Counted from the stretch's first letter, positions 24,451 through 36,589 are shown. The stretch: 64,000 nucleotides of DNA from Cryptomeria japonica (GCF_030272615.1 NC_081409.1:912825840-912889839), one strand, 5' to 3'. Numbers and translations: made by a program. Notes: generated by a model from the letters alone, not told the origin.

Positions 24451-26204
24451 GTCTTAAAAATAAAATAAAAAAGAGAATCTTTGCCAAGCAAGTGAAAACC
24501 TGGCAAACAAACGCCTCTTGTACTCAAGCGCTCCATCTATCAAAGCAATGTTGGCATTCCCGCTTTCATGCATCTTTGCTTTCGCTTGTACATATTTCAG
24601 TCACTTTTGTGACATCCTAGTTCGTTGGAACCCTCATGGCTTGAAACTGATCAATGTCCTAGTCTTAGGTAATCGACAAGAGCACACTACATGTCCTAAG
24701 TAGTATCCACCAAGTCATCTTTCCATCAGTGAAGCCTGATCGTCCACTCTGAGTCAGTCACCTGTCTCCTGACTATTGAAGAGTTTAATCACTAAGTAAA
24801 CAAGCAAAACAACATAATTGAAAACAATCACTGAACAGTTTGAGCTATACATGAAAATTTTCTCTGTATGTTGTCTTTTATATTGGTTTTTGATTATTAT
24901 CCCTCTAAGTAACTCGAGGAAGTCTATCTTGACTAAGAGGAGCAAGGATTGGAGGCATAATTTTTTCTTTGTTTTCAGCTTGTAGGAATGATACCAATGA
25001 TCTGGAAACATCTAAATTAGTTGGGTGTCTGTGATAAGAGTCTTCACATCAAGGTGAAATTGCCTCACATACCTCGACTCCGCTTATTTGAATGCTACGG
25101 GGAGGTTCCCATCATTTCTTTGTCTGTTTTGAGGGAATTTCTTTATTGTGCAATCTGGGTCCATGCGTAATTTGTCCAAGGATATGAATGGAAAAAGGGT
25201 CATTGCGGACAATATAATTAATATTGCACATGAAAAGAAAGGAACTCTAATCTTCCTATTGTGGTTGTAAAACGCTCAATGATGAAAATTAAGCTTTTCA
25301 AAATCCAGTGACTAGGTTTAGGTTGCATTTTGCATATCATTTTGCATTTTGTGAATTTAGAGTGATTTCGGTATGGTAACACTAATCTCTTTATCTTCTG
25401 AATGAGAGCTTGAAGTGTCATCAATTCTAAGCTAAGTGGTCTCTCTTTTTCATCATTTCTCTGATTGAGTACTTGTGTATTGAGATGTTAGCTGCATACA
25501 TAAGCATTTTATACAGATCCATACATTTCATTCTATACTTATTTGCATTCATATTATTGCATGAAGAAAAATAAACATTTGCATTACTAGTTACCCATTC
25601 TCCTCATTTATTTGCATAAAAAGAAACAAAAATAAACATCCATCTTCCATTTGCATTCACTCATCTATACTGAAAAGATATGCATACATATAGAATAAAG
25701 CATATAGAACATCTCATAATCAATCAACACAAGTACGATGAAATCAAATCAAGAGCTCGTAAATCGGTTGTCATGTCCATTTTCGGGATCGAAATCGAAA
25801 TCTGATGTCAATTCTCTTGTCAAAATTTCATGACGTTGATCACTTAACGCTTTCATCAGCTGCTCATTCTCTTCTTCATTTTACGCTCAATTTCTCAATG
25901 AATCAACACTGAATCTCAATTTAACTTCTACAAATCAACTTTGCGCTCAATTTCTTATCAATCAACACAAAATTTTCAAAATTTTCTGCTCAAAATAACT
26001 TATCATCGCTAAAAATTACCTATAATCATGTACCCTCGCTATTTTTTGATTTTGCTCTCGAGGGGGCATACTCGTGACCTTATGACCTTACATCTTCAAA
26101 TGTTGAGAATATTTTCAAATCTTCATCGAAAGTCAAGCAAAAATATTTTTCAACTAAAGAAAATCAATCAAATAAGACCTCATCTCTAGGGGCATCTCAA
26201 CTTC

Positions 26205-26690
26205 ATCACTTTATATGAAGCTGATATTTCTCGATCATCTGAATCAAATCAATACTAGGGGCATATCAGTTTCATCGCTTCAAATCAAGCTGATATTTGT
26301 CTTCATCTAAATCAATCTCTTAACATTAATCAGTTTCATCACTTTTCATCAAGTTGATTATTCGTTTAAACTCAATCAAGGGTTTAAAGAGTTTCTTTGA
26401 TCACGTTCAATCTAGGCAGGTGTTCAGTTTCATCACTTTGGATCAAGCTGGACAGTTTATCTTCGCTCATCATGTCTTGATCAATCAAGTTCAAGATCAA
26501 TTTTTATCATCACTCACTGTATCTAAGTTCAATAAAGTTCTAGATCAGTAAGATCCGCTTCTTGATCAATCAAGTTCAAGTTTGGTATCTTTTGTTTTCT
26601 ATCGTTCCTAAGTTCAATCAAGTTCGGGAACAGTATCGCTTTAATAAGACTTCATTCAGCTTTGTCGCTTCGAAACAAGCTAAACACCTC
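26205..26690 (+). repeat. degenerate TCAGTTTCATCRCTT repeats near the 3' end of A
   Basis: Five imperfect copies of TCAGTTTCATCRCTT followed by ATCAAGCTGAT occur near 26205, 26268, 26330, 26425 and 26657. They alternate with GATCAATCAAGTTCA phrases. Confidence 0.65.
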
Positions 26691-26784
26691 GCTTTCATCT
26701 AGTTTGTGATCAATCAAGTTCAGAAATGGTATCTCCTAGACATCAAATTTTCTTTGAACCAACGCACTGCTCGCACATTAATTC

Positions 26785-26797
26785 AAAGAGGGGAAAA
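26785..26797 (+). other. element A polypurine tract
   Basis: AAAGAGGGGAAAA abuts the 3' LTR start TGTAATACCC. Confidence 0.9.
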
Positions 26798-27820
26798 TGT
26801 AATACCCTAAATATGGTCATCTTAACCATGAGCCCCTAATCTCGACAACGTCACCAAGGTCCGAACCAAAGGCAATTAAATAAATCTTGAGCACACAATT
26901 AATTTCTTAAATCATCAATGTCACATGGCAAAATCAATCACTCAATATTAATTAAATATTTGTTTAATTAATTAAATCATTCCAAGTAAATCATTAAAAA
27001 CAATTATCTTATTTATTTTATTAAATATCCTAGCATATTTAATGAAATAAATCAATTTGCCATCAAATCTTCAAAAAAGGAAATAAATCAAAAAAGGAAT
27101 TAATTGACCAAGAAAGAATTAAAAATTGAGAAAAGAAATCAATTGGAGATAATCTTGAAAAAAAATTAAAAATTGATAAATAATCTCAAAGAAAGCAATT
27201 AAAACAATTAAATATTAAAATTGAATGAAATAGAGAATAAATCAGTTTTTTCCTGATTTTATCTTAACTTTAGTTCAATTTCCTTTAAAACTAAGAAAAG
27301 CATCCAATCACATCAATTCACCTGGATTGTGCTTCCTCTTGGAGAATCTTGACCACTCATCATCATTTGATCTCAGCCTTTGGTTTCTTTCTGAATTTTC
27401 TATAAATTCAGGCTCTCATCTCTCATTCAAAGATCCAGGAGAATATATTGTTATCATGTTGTTTTTGCTCTAGGTTCAATAATATTTGTGCATTTAGATA
27501 TTCACATATTAGTTATTGCATACATATTTAGATCATTTATCTCATTTATTGCTTAAATCATGTTAGATTAATCTTGCATTCATTTAGCTTAAATCCATGC
27601 TCATATAGCTTAACAATCCTTCGTTTAGGTGTTGTCTAGTCACTGGATAGCTTAGCAATCTGAAGGTAATCTAAACTCGCATCTACTAGAAGGCAATGGG
27701 TCAATTTGTTATGGTTTTCATATTCATGCTTATATATGTCTAACCATACATGTAATGACTTAATTGAAGTGTTGTGTATTCCAGATTCAGATACAGGTCC
27801 ACTTTTCACATAGACACACA
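26798..27820 (+). repeat. element A 3' LTR
   Basis: It pairs with 11516-12536 and ends CACTTTTCACATAGACACACA, followed by the target duplication CCTAC (27821-27825). Confidence 0.9.
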
Positions 27821-27825
27821 CCTAC

Positions 27826-28254
27826 CACCTGCTTACAAAATGAAGGCTACTGATGTTAATGAGTTGAGAATATAGGCTAATACATCTGTCAACAAAGATA
27901 CTTTGGTTGGGAGACTATCTTCTTTTTAGCTTGAAGAATTTGGACCTTCTGGAGCTGTGAAGACTGAACCTGCTTTTCATGCATCTACATCTACAACCGG
28001 TAAGCAAGACTGGAAAGATTTGTGTAAAAAGGAATTATAATATATGAAGAGAGAAGATGATGAGTTTAATAAACTTGAAGAACTATTTGCTAGAAGAGTA
28101 CCAAAAGGACCGGTAGGAAGTAATTATGAAGGAAAAACACCTTTTAAATGTTTTGCATGTAATAAGATTGGTCATTTTGCATCTAGATGTCCTAAAAGAA
28201 ATTCAAGATTTGAATAAAGCATTAGAAGATCATTCAAGCCTAATCTTGGATATA
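27826..28254 (+). pseudogene. copia D gag, part 2
   Basis: It resumes D gag after element A: PPAYKMKATDVNELRI, then LEEFGPSGAVKTEPAFHAS and an intact CCHC knuckle, CFACNKIGHFASRC (about 28148-28190). Stops occur near 27870, 27928, 28037 and 28215. The frame is cut after GYKN by element C and continues at 47401 with KYKYMKNKDKSCYIADEQ. Confidence 0.87.
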
Positions 28255-28259
28255 AGAAC

Positions 28260-29460
28260 TGTAAAGCGAAAAATCGCGATCGAACCCTAGTTGCTCTCCC
28301 CTCTTCCAACTCCAAGGAGAGAGAAGGGAGGTTCACTAGGGTTGATGGTTTTCACTTAGGGGAGAGACTTTACATTCAAAAGAGGGGTTGAAACCCACAA
28401 GATCCAATCCCACACAATGCAAGATTGGATGCTAAATGCGTTTCAAGGGTTAAGACAGCAAGGCTACCCTCTTTTGTAAAGAATGTGCATAGAGGAATTA
28501 AGCTAGGAATGCATAGAAAGTGAGAAAGATTCGCTTATAAACTGAGATAGGGATACAGTATGAAGCTGTGGACCTGGAATTAGCAGTAAAATGTCGATAC
28601 GACGCTGTCCTGCAAATTTGAGCAAAAGTTGTCAGGACGATGGCGCCCGGCGCCACGATCCTCCGAAAAATCCGCGAAACGAAGGGGGATTTGTTCGTCT
28701 CTGCACAAGGATTCCAGATCTTCAATTTCAGCCGCGTACCTGCAACCTACACACAGAAAAGCGAAGACGATTGGGGGGTTAGGGATTAGGGGTTTGCCTT
28801 TAGGTCAAACCCTGGTTTTGGAATTAACCAAGAAATGAGCAAGTGCTATAAATGTAAATGACTGTAAAACAAGTACTAATACCTTGTTCTAAGGATGTTT
28901 GTATCCTTATGTGCGAAGGTTTAGATGTTGTTGTTTGTTGTATGTTTGTATGTTGTATGTAGCATGTAGTATGTGATCTCCTCTTCAATGGTTGAATCCT
29001 TGTCTTGAATGCAACACTTAGCCTTGAATGGAGACTTGAAATGATCAATTGCTTGAAGGAATGCTTGAATGCTTGAATGCTTGAGTATAGTTTCCATGCC
29101 TTTTCCATCATGTCGAATGAAAGAGGAAAATGTAGTTTATATACTTGTCAATTAGGGTTAAAAGACTGATTTTCCCGACCTTAGGCCAACAAGGAAAGTT
29201 TATTTTCCAATTTGCAAACAAAAAGACCCGAGACCCCTTAGGAGACCGGGCCCAAAATAGGACCCAGGGACCAGGGCGCTGGGCATCCCACCTCCCGGGA
29301 CAGTAGGGTGCAAGGAGGTTCAGGCCAGGGTGCTTGAAAAATGCAGTTTTTAGTGTCGTAATCAGGTTTCGGGGGCTCCATTCAGGTTGCGTGTTGCGTC
29401 GCCATCGTGAAGACCGAAATGCAGTCGAAATTGCAAGTGTCGCAATTTTAGGACGCTACA
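28260..29460 (-). repeat. element C LTR a (3' LTR of the minus-strand element)
   Basis: 1.2 kb, TGTAAAGCG to GACGCTACA on the plus strand. On the minus strand a PPT precedes it. The left target duplication AGAAC is at 28255-28259. Confidence 0.9.
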
Positions 29461-30248
29461 TTTAGCCCCCACTTTAGCGGGAGTATGTATGCTCATACTT
29501 CCGGTAAAGTACAAGGAACAATCATTGAAAGACTTTCACCACGTCAAGGAGGCAAGACACACCAAGCCCCCAGTGGACTAAGGATCTTATGACTTCGATT
29601 GACAAAGTAAAAGGGAAGATCATGAGGGAGAACCATGACTGTCAGTAGTAAGGTTCCCTCACTATGAGTCATGCAAGAGAGATATCGAAAATTTTCAAGG
29701 CAAGGTTAAATTTGCCAAGAAATTCTCAAGTATCTTGAAAAGATATGAACGGGATGTATGCCCCCCTACGTTAAAGCGATCGGACACGCCTCACCGGGGG
29801 TGATTGCTTTAAGGTAGTGATACATATAAGAATGAGAAAGGAAAGGAGCACGTTATCGCAAGGATTTAGTCCCCAAGTGTGAGATAAGCCCAAGGATAAT
29901 AGACACAAAACACAAAGCACGAGGTGCCTTCGCTTTCCTTGGGGTCAGTATGCTGTATGATAAGTCATGTATATATATCATATGTATGTATGCATAATTG
30001 TTCTTCATTCCCCAATCAAGGAAGGTCACCTAGAAGAAGGGAACACATGTGTCTTTTGAGTCAACATGAGAGAGATCGAGAGATCTCAATGCTTTGCATC
30101 GTCCTCAAGTAGGCAACACTAAGGACAACAAATAGAAGAATGAGAATAACATATAGAAGAAGTAACACAAGAGAGGAGGAGAGAATCTGCTATGCTAATG
30201 TAACTAGTCTAGCACGTCATCTACCCCCCGATCTTGCTGATCAATGTT
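29461..30248 (-). other. element C 3' UTR and polypurine tract
   Basis: The minus-strand PPT AAAGTGGGGGCTAAA (29461-29475) abuts LTR a. The rest is non-coding. Near-identical copies occur at 36590-37332 (inverted), 40223-40807 and 42459-42896. A conserved inverted pair, CCCCCTACGTTAAAGCGAT and ATTGCTTTAAGGTAGTGAT, flanks CACCGGGGG near 29761-29822. Confidence 0.8.
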
Positions 30249-32151
30249 TCAGGAAGGCAGGGAACACGCTAGAGGAGGAACATCCAACACAGCAGATGGA
30301 GCTATCACAAGATCCAAACAAGGGCTATGTTCATGTTTCGAGCCACGTTGTTCTTGTCTAGGAGCTAGGATAAGTGCTTTAGAAAATTCATTAGATAAAT
30401 GGTTATCAATATCAACAAGTTCATATTCACTATCAGAAGCAAGAGGAATAACATTTTCATCATGCATAACATTTTCATCTATATCATCATCAAGATTTAT
30501 AAAAATAGGATTTTTAACTCGCACAGGATCAAGACCATCATGCATCTTATGTTTAGGAGATTTAGGCTCAATGTTCGGCTGAGGAGAAAATGGAATAATG
30601 CTTGTTGAAGGTGTTTTTGGAGATTTCAAAGTTTGAGAAGCAGCTGCTTGAGCTCTAAGACGACACTTTCGTCGGCGTTCACGTGCAGAACGATTTCGTC
30701 TAGTCTTAGTAGGAAGTAAAGAAGATTGAGGAGGAGGAATGTTCTCATCCCTATCACTTCGGTGTTTAGGTTGTGGTCTCTTAGGCTGGATAATAGGAGA
30801 AGAAGAAGGTCTCTTCTCTCTATAAAAGGAAGGAGGAGGAACTGCTCCATATAAGGGAGGAATATTTGGTTTAGGAAGGAGACCAAGTCCATCATGACGA
30901 GGAGGGATAGGTCTACTTTTAGGAAGTTTATTAGATATAGACATAGTCACATCCATAGGGATGGGTTGGGAATCTTCTTGAGGAAAGACATTAGTTTTAT
31001 CTTTCAAAGGAAGAACTTCCTTCTCAAGAATGATAGGAATGTCAAGTTTAGGTGTTCTAGGTTCACTTAGAGATAGGATCATATCTGTTTTACACTTTTG
31101 ATAAGATTTGAAAAGATGATCACTTCACGGAGGAAGAGATAGGAATTGTTTAGGCCAAAAGTAATCAATAGGAACACTAGAAGTTCTTTCAACTGGTTTA
31201 AAGAGACTATGATTGACAGTAACAACTTCACCATTATGGGGAAATTTCAAACACTTATGTATAGGAGAAGCAATAGCTTTCATGGAAGATAGCAAAGGAT
31301 AACCAAGCTTCACACGAAATTGTTCAGAAGATGGAATAATAGCAAATTTCACATCAAGGGATTTGTTATGGACCTCAATAGGCAATGTAATAGAACCAAT
31401 TGCAGGAGAAGAAAATGCATCAAATAGTTTCACAATCACATCTGTTTTGTCATAGATCACTTGATTCAATTGCAAAGTAAAAAGAAATTCTTCACTAATA
31501 ACATTAACCATGCACGAAGGATCAATAAGCACTCCATGGCAAGCTGTATTCTTGACTTTTGCAACTATGTATAAAGGACCATCAGGTGCCCTAATAGTTT
31601 CACTGGAATCAAATGTGATGGAAGGTTCTTTAGGGTTTTCTTGCTGCTCTACGAAGTTAATCATATTTGGAGCCATAGACACAAGACCATCAGATGAAAA
31701 AGAGGAATCATTAGTCTCAATCGCATTAGAGGTATGAGAAGGTAATGGATCAGTGAAAATTTGAAGATTTTGATTAGGAGGACCTACAGATGTATTGCCT
31801 TTATCATTCACTCCAGAAACAGAAATAGTATTATTATCAATCAAATCCTGAATTTTACCTTTTAAAGAAAAACATTTTTCAGTATCATGCCCAGGCTGAC
31901 GATGAAATTGACAAAAGGCTTTGTTATCAAAATAAGGTGAAGTAATCTTTGCAGGATCAATTTGCCTTATAGGAGGAAGAGTAAGCACATTTTGTTCCAA
32001 TAACTTATTCATAATACTATGCAATGATTCATTCAAAGGAGTATACTTTCTTTCTTTCTTGAAAAATTTAGAAATAGGAGGCACACCTGATGCTGCATTC
32101 ACATTGTTGTTGATGATGTTTTCATTGAATTTGATGGAAATTAAATTCCTA
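30249..32151 (-). pseudogene. element C gag C-terminal half and protease-like domain (left inverted arm)
   Basis: Minus-strand frame from about 32151 to the stop at 30249. It contains KYTPLNESLHSIMNKLLEQN, a zinc-knuckle-like CQFHRQPGHDTEKC, a retropepsin-like fold (GVLIDPSCMVNVISEEF, then LGYPLLSSMKAIASPIHKCL) and a Pro-rich, basic tail with RRNRSARERRRKCRLRAQ. The usual DSG/DGG active site is DPS. One in-frame TGA at 31125-31127 stands where the right arm has CGA. The N-terminus is missing: gag joins LTR sequence (b) at 32152. It is nearly identical to 34655-36589 in inverted orientation. Confidence 0.85.
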
Positions 32152-33126
32152 TTTTGGGCCCGGTCTCCTAAGGGGTCTCGGGTCTTTTTGTTTGCAATTT
32201 GGAAATTATCATTTCCTGGTCAGCCTAAGGTCGGGAAAATCAGTCTATCAGCCCTAAATGACAAGTATATAAACTACATTTTCCTCTTTCATTCGACATG
32301 ATGGAAAAGGCGTGGAAACTATACTCAAGCATTCAAGCATTCAAGCATTCCTTCAAGCAATTGATCATTTCAAGTCTCCATTCAAGGCTAAGTGTTGCAT
32401 TCAAGACAAGGATTCAACCATTGAAGAGGAGATCACATACTACTACAACATACAACATACAACATCTAAACCTTCGCACATAAGGATACAAACATCCTTA
32501 GAACAAGGTATTAGTACTTGTTTTACAGTCATTTACATTTACAGCTCTTGCTCATTTCTTGGTTAATTCCAAAACCGGGGTTTGACCTAATGGCAAACCC
32601 CTAATCCCTAACCCCCCAATCGTCTTCGCTTTTCTGTGTGTAGGTTGTAGGTACGCGGCTGAAATTGAAGATCTGGAATCCTTGTGCAGAGACGAACAGA
32701 TCCCCCTTCGTTTCACAGATTTTTCGGAGGACCGTGGCGTCGGGCGCCATCGTCCCGACAACTTTTGCTCAAATTTGCAGGACAGCGCCGTATCGACATT
32801 TTACTGCTAATTCCAAGTCCGCAGCTTCATACTGTATCCCTATCTCATTTTATAAGCGAATCTTTCTCACTTTCCATGCATTTCTAGCTCAATTCCTCTA
32901 TGCACATTCTTTACAAAAGAGGGTAGCCTTGCTGTCTTAACCCTTCAAACTCATTTAGCATCCAATCTTGCATTGCGTGGGATTGGATCTTGTGGGTTTC
33001 AACCCCTTTTTGAATGTAAAGTCTCTCCCCTAAGTGAAAACCATCAACCCTAGTGAATCTCCCTTCTCTCTCCTTGGAGTTGGAAGAGGGGAGAGCAACT
33101 AGGGTTCGATTGCGATTTTCCGCTTT
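32152..33126 (+). repeat. element C LTR b, lacking its first ~235 bp
   Basis: It starts at CCTATTTTGGGCCCGG, equal to position ~236 of LTR c, and runs to TTTTCCGCTTT. Its left side is fused to inverted gag through CCCAAAATAGGAATTTAA, read on the minus strand. Confidence 0.85.
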
Positions 33127-34170
33127 CGTATTCCATAAATGTAAAGCACATGACAACCTATATATATACATATACTCATTCCTTAAAAAATCAATCAGGA
33201 TAACCTTCCTTATATACATTTAAATGTAGCGTCCTAAACTTGCTCACGACACTAAAAACTGCATTTTTCAAGCACCCCGGCCTGAACCTCCTTGCACCCT
33301 GCTGTATATATAAGGAACGTTGAATAACCTTCCTTATTAAATGTATTTAAATGTAGCGTCCTTATATAAGGTTTAATGCTGAAAATGCTGTCTGTCAGGA
33401 GGACCAGGGCGCCCAGCGCCCCTGTCCCGGGGACCAGGGCGCCCGACGCCCCTGTCCTGGCAAGACCAGGGCGCCCCACGCCCTTGTGCTGGTCTTTTGC
33501 TCTGAAATTTGGTGGGAAGGTCGGTCTCAGTCTGCTTCTCCCGGATCTGCAACCTGCGGCGTTGTTCGAGTCCCGAAACCTGCACTTATATCTGAAAAGG
33601 TGTTGTGGGCGGCTATATAGGGTTTTGCCTTAGTCAAACCCCCGCTTCGGTGATTTCCACCTCCACGAATAGCCAAGTTGTATTGTAAAATGTATTGTGT
33701 GTGCAGACCTAGTGTGTCTGCAAGGTCCTTAAATGCAAGAAAGCAAACTAGAGAAACCTAGAAAGTAAACCCTAATTGCTTGTAAATGATAATGTAAATG
33801 CTCTAAATCAAGATGCAAAGTGATCTAAAGCATGAATAAAGGATATATTGAAGCTTATGCAAAGACATGAAAACAACATGAAATCATACCCAACCCTCAA
33901 GGGAGGAGTACAAGCCAATCTTCAGTCGGTAATCTCCTATTGTTCTTCAATGTCTTCCAAGCCCTAAATGGATGAATGAATTTGATAAGTGCTTGATAGA
34001 GGAATGTTGAATGTTGTTGAAGTCTTCAAAGATCTGCTCTTTTGCTGCATAGAAGGTCCTTGAAAGCCAAAAATCGGATCCTTTCAAATGAAGAAAGAGA
34101 GCTCTTATATATGAAACCCTAGGTCTTTTATATATGAAATGTTTGAAGGGTTCGATCGCGAAATCTGTGA
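33127..34170 (+). repeat. linker plus LTR-start fragment and diverged LTR-like sequence
   Basis: A ~98-bp linker (CGTATTCC to TACATTTAAA) is followed at 33225 by an LTR start (TGTAGCGTCC) of only ~80 bp, then a second TGTAGCGTCC near 33352. The GC-rich phrase GGACCAGGGCGCC is then repeated (33400-33485). From there to 34170 the sequence is weakly LTR-like, ending GGGTTCGATCGCGAAATCT where real LTRs have TTCGATCGCGATTTTCC. No gene is seen. Confidence 0.55.
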
Positions 34171-34654
34171 GGGTGTATTCTTGACTTTCTTTCTTTCTTG
34201 AAAAATTTAGAAATAGGAGGCACACCTGATGCTGCATTCACATTGTTGTTGATGATGTTTTCATTGAATTTGATGGAATCTCTGTTCGGTTTAAACTTCC
34301 CAAATGGTTGTTGACTGCTATCACCCTTATCACTCAGAGCCATAGGATGTGATTGTTCCATTTGACTCACAGTCAGTTGATAATTGTGAAGAGTTGCACA
34401 CAACTGGTGGAAAGAAGTAAACTCAGAAAACAGAAGTTTGTCTCGAATATCTTTTTGTAAATTAGAAATAAAGATTCTTTGAATGTCATTGTCAGGCACT
34501 GGAAAAGAAATTTGAGCATACAAATGCTTATATCTACCAATGAAATCAGTCACTTTTTCTTTAACACCTTGTTTACAATGCATTAAATCAATCAAAGTAA
34601 CTTTAGGACTTATATTGTTTTGAAATTGTTGAATGAAAGCATTTGCAAGTTGCC
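34171..34654 (-). pseudogene. element C gag middle fragment
   Basis: It encodes part of C gag (LIDLMHCKQGVKEKVTDFI, then DKLLFSEFTSFHQLCATL and FNENIINNNVNAASGVPPIS). It is the same region as 43400-43860 but without that copy's two-base deletion. It ends at KKERK in filler (TGTATTCTTGAC, itself a scrap of the protease region). On the right it meets the inverted plus-strand copy at 34655, so ~90 bp of gag is palindromic around the junction. Confidence 0.8.
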
Positions 34655-36589
34655 CAAAATAGGAATTTAATTTCCATCAAATTCAATGAAAACATCATCA
34701 ACAACAATGTGAATGCAGCATCAGGTGTGCCTCCTATTTCTAAATTTTTCAAGAAAGAAAGAAAGTATACTCCTTTGAATGAATCATTGCATAGTATTAT
34801 GAATAAGTTATTGGAACAAAATGTGCTTACTCTTCCTCCTATAAGGCAAATTGATCCTGCAAAGATTACTTCACCTTATTTTGATAACAAAGCCTTTTGT
34901 CAATTTCATCGTCAGCCTGGGCATGATACTGAAAAATGTTTTTCTTTAAAGGGTAAAATTCAAGATTTGATTGATAATAATACTATTTCTGTTTCTGGAG
35001 TGAATGATAAAGGCAATACATCTGGAGCTCCTCCTAATCAAAATCTTCAGATTTTCACTGATCCATTACCTTCTCATACCTCTAATGCGATTGAGACTAA
35101 TGATCCCTCTTTTTCATCTAATGGTCTTGTGTCTATGGCTCCGAATGTGATTAACTTCGTAGAGCAGCAAGAACACCCTAAAGAACCTTCCATCACATTT
35201 GATTCCGGTGAAACTATTAGGGCACCTGATGGTCCTTTATACATAGTTGCAAAAGTCAAGAATACAGCTTGTCGTGGAGTGCTTATTGATCCTTCGTGCA
35301 TGGTTAATGTTATTACTGAAGAATTTCTTTTTACTTTGCAATTGAATCAAGTGATCTATGACAAAACAGATGTGATTGTGAAATTATTTGATGCATTTTC
35401 TTCTCCCGCAATTGGTTCTATTACATTGCCTATTGAGGTCCATAACAAATCCCTTGATGTGAACTTTGCTATTATTCCATCTTCTGAACAATTTCGTGTG
35501 AAGCTTGGTTATCCTTGGCTATCTTCCATGAAAGCTATTGCTTCTCCTATACATAAGTGTTTGAAATTTCCCCATAATGGTGAAGTTGTTACTGTCAATC
35601 ATAGTCTCTTTAAACCAGCTGAAAGAACTTCTAGTGTTCCTATTGATTACTTTTGGCCTAAACAATTCCAATCTCTTCCTCCGCGAAGTGATCATCTTTC
35701 CAAATCTTATCAAAAGTGGAAAACAGATATGATCCTATCTCTTAGTGAACCTAGAACACCTAAACTTGACATTCCTATCATTCTTGAGAAGGAAGTTCTT
35801 CCTTTGAGAGATAAAACTAATGTCTTTCCTCAAGAAGATTCCCAACCCATCCCTATGGATGTGACTATGTCTATATCTAATAAACTTCCTAAAAGTAGAC
35901 CTATCCCTCCTCGTCATGATGGACTTGGTCTCCTTCCTAAACCAAATATTCCTTCCTTATATGGAGCAGTTCCTCCTCCTTCCTTTTATAGAGAGAAGAG
36001 ACCTTCTTCTTCTCCTATTATCCAGCCTAAGAGACCACAACCTAAACACCCAAGTGATAGGGATGAGAACATTCCTCCTCCTCAATCTTCTTTACTTCCT
36101 ACTAAGACTAGACGAAATCGTTCTGCACGTGAACGCCGACGAAAGCGTCGTCTTAGAGCTCAAGCAGCTGCTTCTCAAACTTTGAAATCTCCAAAAACAC
36201 CTTCAACAAGCATTATTCCATTTTCTCCTCAGCCGGACATTGAGCCTAAATCTCCTAAACATAAGATGCATGATGGTCTTGATCCTGTGCGAGTTAAAGA
36301 TCCTATTTTTATAAATCTTGATGATGATATAGATGAAAATGTTATTCCTCTTGCTTCTGATAGTGAATATGAACTTGTTGATATTGATAACCATTTATCT
36401 AATGAATTTTCTAAAGCACTTATCCTAGCTCATAGACAAGAACAACGTGGCTCGGAACATGAACATAGCCCTTGTTTGGATCTTGTGATAGCTCCATCTG
36501 CTGTGTTGGATGTTCCTCCTCTAGCATGTTCCCTGCCTTCCCGAAACATTGATCAGCAAGATCGGGGGGTAGATGACGTGCTAGACTAG
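34655..36589 (+). pseudogene. element C gag C-terminal half and protease-like domain (right inverted arm, open)
   Basis: The frame is open without a stop for about 640 codons to the TAG at 36587. Order: SIKFNENIINNNVNAASGV; YTPLNESLHSIMNKLLEQ; knuckle-like CQFHRQPGHDTEKC; Ser-rich spacer; retropepsin-like domain with VLIDPSCMVNVITEEF (Asp kept, Gly absent), LGYPWLSSMKAIASPIHK and KFPHNGEVVTVNHSLF; a Pro-rich tail with the basic run TRRNRSARERRRKRRLRAQ (nuclear-signal or nucleic-acid-binding type); and an acidic C-terminus (INLDDDIDENVIPLASDSE). There is no native start: the first codons come from the junction. Family knowledge places it as Tat-like gag-PR. It lacks the TGA seen in the left arm, so it is the better preserved copy. 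Confidence 0.85.

Larger units (their letters stand above)
23102..26784 (+). other. element A 3' non-coding region
   Basis: There are 3.7 kb between gag and the PPT with no domain-bearing ORF in any frame. It is pyrimidine-rich with CCATCCAT-type phrases to about 23900, then repeated TTTGCTTTACATTGCTAAAATC phrases near 24150-24210, the 30-bp array at 24361, and degenerate TCAGTTTCATC repeats at 26205-26690. Where other gypsy elements have pol, A has only this. Confidence 0.65.
11516..27820 (+). mobile_element. element A: gag-only LTR retrotransposon with B nested inside
   Basis: Two direct LTRs (11516-12536 and 26798-27820, about 1.02 kb each) start TGTAATACCC and end in CACACACA-like sequence. 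They flank a tRNA-Lys-type PBS, a 2.3 kb leader, a gag split by element B, a long non-coding 3' region and a perfect PPT. The 5-bp target duplication CCTAC is intact on both sides. After removing B (about 7.2 kb), A is about 9.1 kb. No protease, RT, RNase H or integrase motif is seen anywhere, so A is a large non-autonomous (LARD-like) element. Its gag resembles that of element C, suggesting a distant common origin in Tat-like gypsy. Confidence 0.85.

Noticed and set aside
28498-29111. Recurrent ORFs of 60-95 codons in every C LTR (both strands)
   Set aside because: They recur because the LTR recurs. They overlap one another on both strands and show no motif or selection signal that I can see.
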